Source: Flagellimonas onchidii
GTDB taxonomy: Bacteria; Bacteroidota; Bacteroidia; Flavobacteriales; Flavobacteriaceae
Assembly (NCBI RefSeq): GCF_004804315.1
Contig: NZ_SRXX01000002.1
Coordinates: 62,001-126,000, forward strand
DNA: 64,000 nt
Direction of reading: 5' to 3'
Of this stretch, positions 52,194 through 59,792 are shown in pieces. Position 1 is the stretch's first letter, and each line of letters starts with the position of its first letter. Below the pieces are notes generated by a model. The model did not search any database. It saw only the letters and a program-made list of their open reading frames with translations, and had not been told where the DNA came from. The position numbers were made by a program, and so were the translations under genes.

Positions 52194-53456
52194 ATGTATC
52201 CAGAACATAAATTGGTGCAAAAGTGTTTGCTGAAAATTGAAGAACTCCTTGACTGGGGAGACTCAAATTCTTGGCACAATGATATGTTTGTTGAGCTTAG
52301 TGAGCGCATTCAACAAAAAACCAAAGTATTGCTAAGCCCTGTAACTTTAAAAAGGGTCTGGGGAAGAATTGATTATAGAAGTGCGCCAAGTATTACCACG
52401 TTGAACACTCTGGCCCAGTTCGCGGGTTTTCAAAACTGGAGGGATTTTAAGAACAAGAACTTGATAAGGCAAAGTACTGGTATTTCCAAAAAAATAAATG
52501 CTAACCTCGGGATAATCATGCTTAGTGCCTCTATCATGACCATCATTTTTATTTCCTTTTATTCACTTAAAGGTCCTGAAGAAGCTGTTAATATTGACCT
52601 ATCCAAAATTGTATTCGAAAGCAGGCCCATTACCCATGGACTCCCCAATTCTGTGGTTTTTGATTTAGACCTTGTTGGAATCACTTCGGACAGTATACAC
52701 ATTCAACAATATTGGGATACAACAAAGACCATCAAATTACGTCCAGGGCAAAAACAGGCCACAGGGCAGTATTATTTCCCTGGATATTTTCGTGCAAAGC
52801 TGTTGGTAGATCGCACGCCAATCAAACAACACGACCTTTTTATTAAAACAAAAGGCTGGTTGGGCACCCTGGATTATAAACCAATTCCTAAGTACATTTC
52901 AGCTCAGGACATTTTTACTAACAGACTTTCTTTTAAACCCCAAATCCTTACCGAAATTGCCCAGAATGAAGCCCCTATGAACACTACCTTTCATATGGTT
53001 AAGGATTTTGAAGCAATTTCTGGGGATGATTTTATACTCGAATCCACCTTACGGAATACCTACAATGATAAATGGGCTGTATGTCAGAAGACGAGTATCG
53101 TTATCCTGGGCACCAAAGGGGCCATGGTAGTATCATTTTCAATTCCGGGTTGTGTGTCTGAACTTGGCGTAATGATGAATGATGTTTATGTGGGTGGCAA
53201 AGAACATGATCTTTCGGGTCTGGGACTTGATTTATCTACCGAAAAAACCATAGTTCTTGAAGTCAACAATAAACAGCTAAAGATTTTGTGTGAAGGGCAA
53301 CAACTTTTCCAAGGGCAATACCATGAAAGTATAGGTCGAATTGCTGGTTTACGCTATCGTTTTTTAGGAGCTGGCGAGGTACTTCAAAGCGAGCTCAAAT
53401 CCTTGAAAGGGGAAGCATCCATAGATTTTCTAGCTGAGGGTATAGCAGTCGAATAA
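52194..53456 (+). CDS. HTH membrane protein with periplasmic sandwich domain
   Basis: 420 aa. The N-terminal ~85 residues (ERIQQKTKVLLSPVTLKRVWGRIDY, then LNTLAQFAGFQNWRDFKNKN) form a Bacteroidota-type HTH domain. One membrane helix follows (about 100-122, IIMLSASIMTIIFISFY). The periplasmic part ends in a LamG-like sandwich (DDFILESTLRN, VELNNKQLKIL). A one-protein membrane regulator that could sense a glycan and control the divergent surface-protein gene. Confidence 0.7.
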   Translation: MYPEHKLVQKCLLKIEELLDWGDSNSWHNDMFVELSERIQQKTKVLLSPVTLKRVWGRIDYRSAPSITTLNTLAQFAGFQNWRDFKNKNLIRQSTGISKKINANLGIIMLSASIMTIIFISFYSLKGPEEAVNIDLSKIVFESRPITHGLPNSVVFDLDLVGITSDSIHIQQYWDTTKTIKLRPGQKQATGQYYFPGYFRAKLLVDRTPIKQHDLFIKTKGWLGTLDYKPIPKYISAQDIFTNRLSFKPQILTEIAQNEAPMNTTFHMVKDFEAISGDDFILESTLRNTYNDKWAVCQKTSIVILGTKGAMVVSFSIPGCVSELGVMMNDVYVGGKEHDLSGLGLDLSTEKTIVLEVNNKQLKILCEGQQLFQGQYHESIGRIAGLRYRFLGAGEVLQSELKSLKGEASIDFLAEGIAVE

Positions 53457-53563
53457 CTCTCCTTCCTGTTAGGAATATTACTTTACGTTCGTATTTTGAT
53501 AGGTGTTGTTATTTATCAACTCAATTTCCTAATATTGAAAAGAAAATCATTAAGAGTAAAAAA

Positions 53564-54625
53564 ATGAGCACTTATAAGGTTTTGGTTGTGGGTTGCGGTA
53601 ACATGGGCACCTCCCATGCTAGAGCGTATCATAAACTTGATAAATTTCAGATTGTTGGCTTGGTCAGTCGAAATCCAGAGAGCAGAAACAAATTATCTGA
53701 AGAATTGGGCGGGCTTCCTACCTTTTCTGATTTTGATGAAGCTCTTAGCGCAACTCAACCAGATGTGGTTTCCATTAACACTTATCCAGAAACCCATGCC
53801 GAATATGTACGAAAGAGCCTGAAGGCCAACGCTCACGTTTTTGTAGAGAAACCGATAGCTACAAGCATTGAAGATTCAACGGAACTTGTACAGCTCGCCC
53901 AGTCCAACAAGCTAAAATTGGTTGTAGGGTATATTCTTCGAGTACATCCAGCTTGGACAAAATTCGTGTCTCTCGCACGGGATTTAGGCAAGCCTTTGGT
54001 GATGCGGATGAATTTAAACCAGCAAAGTTGTGGTGTGCAATGGGAAACACACAAAAATCTCATGAAGTCCATGTCTCCTATTGTAGATTGTGGAGTACAT
54101 TATGTAGATGTCATGTGCTTAATGACCCAGGCCAAGCCTATTAAAGTAAGTGGTATTGGAGCAAAACTATCAGATGAAATCGATTCCCAGATGTATAATT
54201 ATGGGCAGTTACAGGTAACTTTTGATGATGGTTCCGTAGGGTGGTACGAAGCTGGCTGGGGTCCAATGATCAGTGAAACCGCTTTTTTTGTAAAGGATGT
54301 GATGGGACCCAAAGGTAGTGTGAGTATAGCAGAAAAAACAGATACAGAATCTCAAAACATTGATGAACACACGCAAACCGGAGCGCTGCACTTGCATTAT
54401 AGTGATGTTGATGCTAAAGGTAATTTCTTCAAAAAAGACGAACTAATCCCTATAGAAAATGAGCCATCCCATGATGAGCTTTGTCAGCTGGAGCAGGAAT
54501 TTCTTTTAAAGGCTATTGAAGAAAATTTAGACTTATCACAACATCTAGATGATGCCATCAATAGTTTAAAAATCGTCTTAGCCGCGGACGAATCTTTTAG
54601 GACCGGAAAAACGGTTTATCTCTAA
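53564..54625 (+). CDS. Gfo/Idh/MocA-family oxidoreductase
   Basis: 353 aa. N-terminal Rossmann VLVVGCGNMGTSHARAYHKL, the EKP signature (VFVEKPIA) near residue 96, and the C-terminal beta-sheet domain with DCGVHYVDVMC (catalytic Asp/His side). NAD(P)-dependent oxidation of a sugar or inositol. Plus strand, separate from neighbours. Confidence 0.9.
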   Translation: MSTYKVLVVGCGNMGTSHARAYHKLDKFQIVGLVSRNPESRNKLSEELGGLPTFSDFDEALSATQPDVVSINTYPETHAEYVRKSLKANAHVFVEKPIATSIEDSTELVQLAQSNKLKLVVGYILRVHPAWTKFVSLARDLGKPLVMRMNLNQQSCGVQWETHKNLMKSMSPIVDCGVHYVDVMCLMTQAKPIKVSGIGAKLSDEIDSQMYNYGQLQVTFDDGSVGWYEAGWGPMISETAFFVKDVMGPKGSVSIAEKTDTESQNIDEHTQTGALHLHYSDVDAKGNFFKKDELIPIENEPSHDELCQLEQEFLLKAIEENLDLSQHLDDAINSLKIVLAADESFRTGKTVYL

Positions 54626-54646
54626 AATCCATCGGCCTATGGACTT

Positions 54647-55171
54647 TTAAGACAAGTAACGTTCGCGTACAATTTTCAAATGATGCGCCTGATGTCCACA
54701 GATTATAAATCCCATAGCCCTAGTACTCATTTCTGAACCACTAGCTGTACCAACCCTTAATAACGCTTCTTTGTCAAAAGTTCGGAATAGTGATAGTGTG
54801 GACTCTCTGACCGTTTTATACTCTTGAATGATATCCTCTTTCTTCCTTTTGGAGGCATTGGATTTTGGAACATAAATATCCTGGTCAAAACCGGCCAAAG
54901 GTGTACTGTCGTTTCTTGCGAAGCGCAGGGCCCTATATTGAAACACACGCTCCGCATCAATCACATGCAACAATAGCTCGGCCAAGGTCCATTTTCCTTC
55001 AGCATAAGCATAACTTAATTTATTCTCAGAAACACTTTCCAACAAGGAAACAAGCTCATCCCTCCCCTTCCCCATCTCCGTCAATAAATCATCATCTCCA
55101 ACAGAAAGGATATAATTATGATAAAAAGGGTTGTATTCTGAAGCTGAAAGATCAGATACGAACATGGCCAA
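54647..55171 (-). CDS. DinB-family metalloprotein
   Basis: 174 aa four-helix bundle. Metal histidines appear in WTLAELLLHVIDAERVFQYR and in the C-terminal GHQAHHLKIVRERY; arginine-rich FARNDSTPLAGFDQDIY is typical for the DinB_2 type. In related proteins thiol transfer or maleylpyruvate isomerase activity is known; here unknown. Minus strand, 15 bases after the Lrp gene's stop, so possibly co-transcribed. Confidence 0.82.
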   Translation of the reverse strand: MAMFVSDLSASEYNPFYHNYILSVGDDDLLTEMGKGRDELVSLLESVSENKLSYAYAEGKWTLAELLLHVIDAERVFQYRALRFARNDSTPLAGFDQDIYVPKSNASKRKKEDIIQEYKTVRESTLSLFRTFDKEALLRVGTASGSEMSTRAMGFIICGHQAHHLKIVRERYLS

Positions 55172-55185
55172 TATGTTTGTAAAAA

Positions 55186-55665
55186 TTAAAGTTCGTTGAA
55201 AATGGTGTGCATCAAACGTTTCTTGTCGTTAATGCTTTCTTCAAGCGAAATCATGGTTTCGGTTCTGCTAATACCATCAATATCATCAATCTTAAAAATG
55301 ATGTTTTTTGCATGGGTAGTATCCCGAGCTCTAATCTTGCAGAAAATATTGAATTTCCCTGTAGTAATATGGGCAACAGTAACATACGGTATTTGGTTCA
55401 ACCGCTCCAATACAAATTTCGTTTGATGTGTTTTCTCCAAGAAGATACCTACGTAGGCGATAAACGAATAGCCCAGTTTTACATAGTCCAACGTTAATGA
55501 AGAACCTTTAATAATTCCTGATTCTTCCATTTTCTTAACTCTTACGTGGACCGTTCCGGCAGAAATCAGTAGTTTTTTGGCAATATCTGTAAAAGGTGTA
55601 CGGGTATTGTCAATCAACATATCTAAAATCTGGTGGTCTATCTCGTCTAACTTTACTTTGCTCAT
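55186..55665 (-). CDS. Lrp/AsnC-family regulator
   Basis: Start at 55665 (MSKVKLDEIDHQILDMLIDN) instead of 55686. About 159 aa: HTH helices LDEIDHQILDMLIDNTRTPFTDI and HVRVKKMEESGIIKGS, then the RAM domain (YVTVAHITTGKFNIFCKIRA, GISRTETMISLEESI). Amino-acid-responsive octameric regulators. Adjacent to the DinB gene. Confidence 0.9.
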   Translation of the reverse strand: MSKVKLDEIDHQILDMLIDNTRTPFTDIAKKLLISAGTVHVRVKKMEESGIIKGSSLTLDYVKLGYSFIAYVGIFLEKTHQTKFVLERLNQIPYVTVAHITTGKFNIFCKIRARDTTHAKNIIFKIDDIDGISRTETMISLEESINDKKRLMHTIFNEL

Positions 55666-55766
55666 AGTTGTGATTATTTGCAGCAAAATTAGTTAATTAA
55701 GAAATTATATTTAAAAAAAATGTGTTTTTTTTAAACAAAATGTAACATTTAGGGGTAATCACTTGA

Positions 55767-56873
55767 CTATTTTCTTACATCGAGAAGTAAATCAATGATG
55801 TTTTTCTTAGCATGTAGGTGTTCAACATCTTCGGAGTCAGCACAGTCATAGGTTTTGTGGCCAAAGAAACCATCCAGATTGCCTATATCCGCAATTTCAG
55901 GTACAAATGATACCTTGTCATTTTCCAAAGTCTCTTTGTAGCGGATACCAACCGCAAGTCCCTCTTCAGTTTTTGGATTTAAGTGATGCAGGTTCTTAAT
56001 CAAAATATCGAAAAACAACTTTTGGTTCTCAGGAATACTAAAATAGTCATCGGTGCTAAAGTCATTTACCGTATCATTCGCGATGACTTTAAGGCTCTCT
56101 ACCAAGGAATAGAAAATATACTCTCTGGTCTTTTCTCTTTCATAATCATTAGGATAATGACCTGCTTCAAAAAGAATCGTGGGAACTTTTTGCATTTGAA
56201 ACGAATCTCCAACACAATTATCATTAAACCCATCATCATATCTACCAACCTGACCTGGAATCGACAATTGCAGTTTATGGTTCATAGCAACGATAATCCG
56301 CATGGCTTGCTCCCTTGTAGGGTTTAGCTTTCTAGTTTCATCGCTTGCTGGCGACAAAAAGGAAACGGTAGCAGACTTTTCCACGTTTCCCGCACTAAAA
56401 AGTGTGCGTTGACCATGAAGGTTAAAGCAAAAATCTGGCTGGAACTGTTCAAAAAGTTTACGTAATATCTTACTTTCCGGTTGGGTAAGTTGTTTGGCAT
56501 CTCGATTCAAATCTACTTCATTGGCATTTACCCTAGTGTATCTTTCAGCGCCATCAGGATTCAAAATAGGCACTATCAAAAGCTCACAATGCTCTCCAAT
56601 GTTTGATGCCAGGGAATCGTTGGAAGTCAAAAAGGCAATCAAATCCAAAACCGCTTTTGTAGTGGTAGATTCATTACCATGCATTTGAGACCACATGAAA
56701 ACTTTTCGCTTCCCACTACCAACAGAAATTGTATGAATAGAATTGCCGTCTACCGATTTTCCAACATTAGTCACTTTAACTCCTTGGAGTTTGGGCAACC
56801 ATTTTTCTTCCAACATTTGACCAGTTACGTACCGTCCGAAAATCGAAGCTTCTCTAAAATCATTATGGTTCAT
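55767..56873 (-). CDS. M14 zinc carboxypeptidase
   Basis: 368 aa with no signal peptide. Zinc ligands in MWSQMHGNESTTT (HxxE) and CFNLHGQRTLFSA (His), substrate arginine/asparagine in VDLNRDAKQL, and a late ILFEAGHY (catalytic Glu). Family M14 cleaves C-terminal residues or peptidoglycan amides. Divergent from the XRE regulator at 57162, sharing a 290-base intergenic region with ACAATTGT sites. Confidence 0.85.
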   Translation of the reverse strand: MNHNDFREASIFGRYVTGQMLEEKWLPKLQGVKVTNVGKSVDGNSIHTISVGSGKRKVFMWSQMHGNESTTTKAVLDLIAFLTSNDSLASNIGEHCELLIVPILNPDGAERYTRVNANEVDLNRDAKQLTQPESKILRKLFEQFQPDFCFNLHGQRTLFSAGNVEKSATVSFLSPASDETRKLNPTREQAMRIIVAMNHKLQLSIPGQVGRYDDGFNDNCVGDSFQMQKVPTILFEAGHYPNDYEREKTREYIFYSLVESLKVIANDTVNDFSTDDYFSIPENQKLFFDILIKNLHHLNPKTEEGLAVGIRYKETLENDKVSFVPEIADIGNLDGFFGHKTYDCADSEDVEHLHAKKNIIDLLLDVRK

Positions 56874-56921
56874 TCCCCTAGTTTATCATCAAAGGTTACA
56901 AAAGTAAACTATATTAAAATC

Positions 56922-57163
56922 ACAATTGTAAACATATTTCAATTGAAAATGCTCCATCACCATATCGGAAAATTCGGTTTTTGATACAATTGTAAATCAA
57001 AAACAGGTAATTTAAAATATTAACATCTAAAAACCTAAAAAAGAGATTTTTGCGCATATTTAAGTTAATTTTAAATTTAAGTATTCAACAATTAAAAACC
57101 TATATTTTGATTGTAAGTTACATACTTGTTCTATAGTTTTGTATAAATCAACAATACAATTGT
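56922..57163. promoter_or_regulatory. Three ACAATTGT palindromes, candidate XRE operators
   Basis: Perfect 8-bp palindromes at 56922-56929, 56986-56993 and 57156-57163 in the intergenic region between the carboxypeptidase gene and the XRE gene. The last overlaps the GTG start codon of the XRE gene. Spacings are 64 and 170 bases. The arrangement suits autorepression by the XRE protein. Confidence 0.55.
57111..57141 (+). promoter_or_regulatory. Bacteroidota-type promoter of the XRE gene
   Basis: TAGTTTTG at 57134-57141 fits the Bacteroidota -7 consensus TAnnTTTG, with a TTG at 57111-57113 (20 bases upstream) as the -33 element. Transcription would start about 15 bases before the GTG at 57162, so the third ACAATTGT lies at the leader/start codon. 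Confidence 0.6.
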
Positions 57164-57545
57164 GAATGATTCAATTCCAGACAGGATTCGAAAAATTATC
57201 GAGCACTACGGACTATCGGTGTCTTCTTTCGCGGACAAAATTGGAGTACAACGCTCCAGTGTTTCACATTTACTCAATGGAAGAAATCGACCCAGTTTGG
57301 ATTTTGTAATGAAGGTGGTTCAATCTTATCCAGAGGTCAACTTGTATTGGCTGTTAAACGGAAAGGGTGAATTTCCATCAGAAGAAATAATCAACCCTTC
57401 CTCTACCCCTTCAAAAAGTAGTATCAAAAACTTGAAAGCACCTGCTCGTATTCCTTCCTCGGAAAACGACCTAAAGGAACCCATAAAAATTGTTATTTTT
57501 TATTCTGATGGCTCATTTGAGTCTTTTCATTCAAAAAACAAATAA
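57162..57545 (+). CDS. XRE-family regulator, GTG start
   Basis: 127 aa. HTH at residues about 6-60: IRKIIEHYGLSVSSFADKIGV, QRSSVSHLLNGRNRPSLDFV and ESYPEVNLYWLLNGKGEF. The linker is Ser/Pro-rich and the C-terminus is a strand-like KIVIFYSDGSFESFHS. The GTG start is chosen because no ATG lies in frame upstream. Likely a self-regulator acting on the ACAATTGT sites. Confidence 0.82.
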   Translation: MNDSIPDRIRKIIEHYGLSVSSFADKIGVQRSSVSHLLNGRNRPSLDFVMKVVQSYPEVNLYWLLNGKGEFPSEEIINPSSTPSKSSIKNLKAPARIPSSENDLKEPIKIVIFYSDGSFESFHSKNK

Positions 57546-57586
57546 AGTCTGCCTCAAAATTCCCAGTTTGCATTTACTTTGCACCT

Positions 57587-57964
57587 ATGTGGAAAAAACT
57601 ATTCATTACTATAGCCTCTGCTTTGCTATTTTCATGTGGAAACCCACCAGAACGCAATTGTAAAAATTTTAAAACGGGTACATTTTCCTTTACCACAATC
57701 ATAGATGGTGAAGAAAAGACCACCACTTTCTCAAGAACGGTGGATACTGAAATAGATTACTTTGAAGGTCATCGCGATACTTCATCAGTTAGGTGGATAA
57801 ATGATTGTGAGTATATTCTTAAGAACAAGAGTCCAAAAAACAAGGCTGAGGAAAAATCAATCCATATAAAAATATTGACAACTTCAGATTCTTCTTATAC
57901 ATTTGAATATAACGCCATTGGCGACAAACGAAAATTTAAAGGAACTGCTTTTAAAACACACTAA
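57587..57964 (+). CDS. Lipoprotein of unknown function near topoisomerase IV
   Basis: 125 aa with lipobox LLFSCG. A beta-rich soluble part: FKTGTFSFTTIIDGEE, TTFSRTVDTEID and SSVRWINDCEYIL, ending KFKGTAFKTH. Found near parC/parE in Flavobacteriaceae; any annotation as a topoisomerase would be an artefact of that context. No function known. Confidence 0.75.
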   Translation: MWKKLFITIASALLFSCGNPPERNCKNFKTGTFSFTTIIDGEEKTTTFSRTVDTEIDYFEGHRDTSSVRWINDCEYILKNKSPKNKAEEKSIHIKILTTSDSSYTFEYNAIGDKRKFKGTAFKTH

Positions 57965-57966
57965 CC

Positions 57967-58779
57967 ATGTTTGAAATTTTTACCAGCCCAGATGCCTGGA
58001 TGGCATTGCTCACCCTTACCTTTTTGGAAATTATACTAGGGATTGACAATATCATCTTTATATCCATTGCTGCCGGAAAACTGGAAAAGAAAGATAGGCG
58101 AAAAGCCACCAATATTGGATTGGTTCTTGCCATGGGGATGCGAATTTTACTTTTATTTGGTATTACCTGGCTAACCAAAATGAAAAAACCCTTTTTGGTG
58201 CTCGATGAAGAATGGATTACCGGAGGTATTAGCTGGCAAGCGGTCATCTTATTTGTAGGAGGACTTTTTCTCTTGTATAAAAGCACAAAAGAGATTCATG
58301 AAAAGATTGAAGATAGAGGCCATGATGAACGTGAAGTGACCAAGTCAAGGTCATCCTCCTTAACCAACGCCATTGTCCAAATTACGGTTATTAATATCGT
58401 TTTTTCCTTTGATTCCATACTGACTGCCATTGGGATGACCAACGGTATTTCACCAAACCCAACGGATGCGCTTGTTTTAATGATAACAGCTGTGGTTGCC
58501 TCGGTAATTATAATGATGCTGTTTGCCAACCCAGTAGGGGAATTTGTAAATCGGCATCCTTCCGTTCAAGTTTTGGGATTGTCTTTCTTGATTTTAATTG
58601 GGTTTATGTTGATTGCTGAAGCTGCTCACCTATCTCATTTGATTGTATTTGATAATGAGGTTGGGGCCATTCCTAAAGGGTATCTATACTTTGCCATAGC
58701 CTTCTCTTTGATGGTGGAGTTCTTTGATCTTAGAATGAAAAAGAACAAATCGAAAAATAAGGTGATCGAAGAAAACTAG
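57967..58779 (+). CDS. TerC-family membrane protein
   Basis: 270 aa, about eight hydrophobic helices. TerC signature LEIILGIDNIIFISI in helix 1 (Gly-Ile-Asp-Asn) and the matching FSFDSILTAIGMTNG. Family members export manganese or other metal ions alongside exoenzymes. Starts 3 bases after the lipoprotein's stop. Confidence 0.9.
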   Translation: MFEIFTSPDAWMALLTLTFLEIILGIDNIIFISIAAGKLEKKDRRKATNIGLVLAMGMRILLLFGITWLTKMKKPFLVLDEEWITGGISWQAVILFVGGLFLLYKSTKEIHEKIEDRGHDEREVTKSRSSSLTNAIVQITVINIVFSFDSILTAIGMTNGISPNPTDALVLMITAVVASVIIMMLFANPVGEFVNRHPSVQVLGLSFLILIGFMLIAEAAHLSHLIVFDNEVGAIPKGYLYFAIAFSLMVEFFDLRMKKNKSKNKVIEEN

Positions 58780-59732
58780 TTAGGGCGTTGATAAGCTAGT
58801 CCAGGGTATTCTTCCTTGTGTTGTTTTTGTAATTTTTGCTGCTGCTTGACGGTAAGTGTACTACCATCATGACTCCATCCAGGAGGGCCAAAAATATACA
58901 TAAACTTATGATAAAGTTTGTTGGATTTCTTTACATCATTCCAAATATCTTTAAACTCATGGGTCAGAATTACTACCGGGTTATATGAGTTTGGCGAATG
59001 GATTACGCCATATTTCACGTCAATATCATCGTCCAATTCTTTCCAGGTACCAAAAAGTTTGTCAAAGATATTTAAAAACCCTCCGTGGTTTTTATCCAGA
59101 TATTCCACGTTTTGGGCATGGTGAACCTGATGCATGGTATGGGTATTAAATATTTTTTCAATAAATCCCATTTTGGGAATATATACCGAATGTAATTGAA
59201 ACTGCCAAAGCGCTTCAATTCCCAAGCACACCACAACCATTTCTGGAGGAAAGCCTATCGCTGGCATCCACATATAAAAAAGCGGCTTATATAAAATGGT
59301 GAACCATCCGTTACGAACGGCAGTCCCAAGGTTGTAGTTGTCAGAGGAATGATGTACAATATGTGCTGCCCACAGTATGCGTATTTCATGATTGGCCCTA
59401 TGGAACCAATAGTAAGTAAAGTCATCAGCCAATTGGCAAAGCAGCCACATGTACCAAGCATACCCAAAAGATTTGTAGCCCAAAAGATTTTGACGTACAC
59501 CATCGACAACTGGGTTCCAAAACTCATAAACCCATTCAAAAAGTACTATCGCAAAAACAACTTTGAAAAATGGGCCCAAAATTGCGGAACCTATTCCCAT
59601 AAATCCACTGGCAGCCAAATCCTTCCAACTATAAAGATGTTCGTCTCCATGTGTCTTGCTATAGGTCAGTTCAAATAGAATAAAGGCAATAAAAACGGGC
59701 ACGCCGTAAACCAGCGGGTTGGTAAAATCCAT
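58776..59732 (-). CDS. Sterol desaturase/fatty acid hydroxylase-family protein
   Basis: 318 aa, four or more membrane helices. Di-iron histidine boxes: YYWFHRANHEIR (HxxxH), HIVHHSSDNYNLGT (HxxHH) and HTMHQVHHAQN (HxxHH). The family hydroxylates or desaturates lipids; the substrate in Bacteroidota is unknown. Convergent with terC, overlapping 4 bases at the 3' ends. Confidence 0.88.
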   Translation of the reverse strand: MDFTNPLVYGVPVFIAFILFELTYSKTHGDEHLYSWKDLAASGFMGIGSAILGPFFKVVFAIVLFEWVYEFWNPVVDGVRQNLLGYKSFGYAWYMWLLCQLADDFTYYWFHRANHEIRILWAAHIVHHSSDNYNLGTAVRNGWFTILYKPLFYMWMPAIGFPPEMVVVCLGIEALWQFQLHSVYIPKMGFIEKIFNTHTMHQVHHAQNVEYLDKNHGGFLNIFDKLFGTWKELDDDIDVKYGVIHSPNSYNPVVILTHEFKDIWNDVKKSNKLYHKFMYIFGPPGWSHDGSTLTVKQQQKLQKQHKEEYPGLAYQRPN

Positions 59733-59792
59733 AAAAACAGTTTAGCTTTCGGTTTGGTGAATGGTTATTCAGCAAAATAGCGGAATATTCCT

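Noticed and set aside
57587..57964. Topoisomerase IV subunit label for the small lipoprotein
   Set aside because: It has a lipobox and no topoisomerase motif; such a label would come from its genomic neighbourhood.
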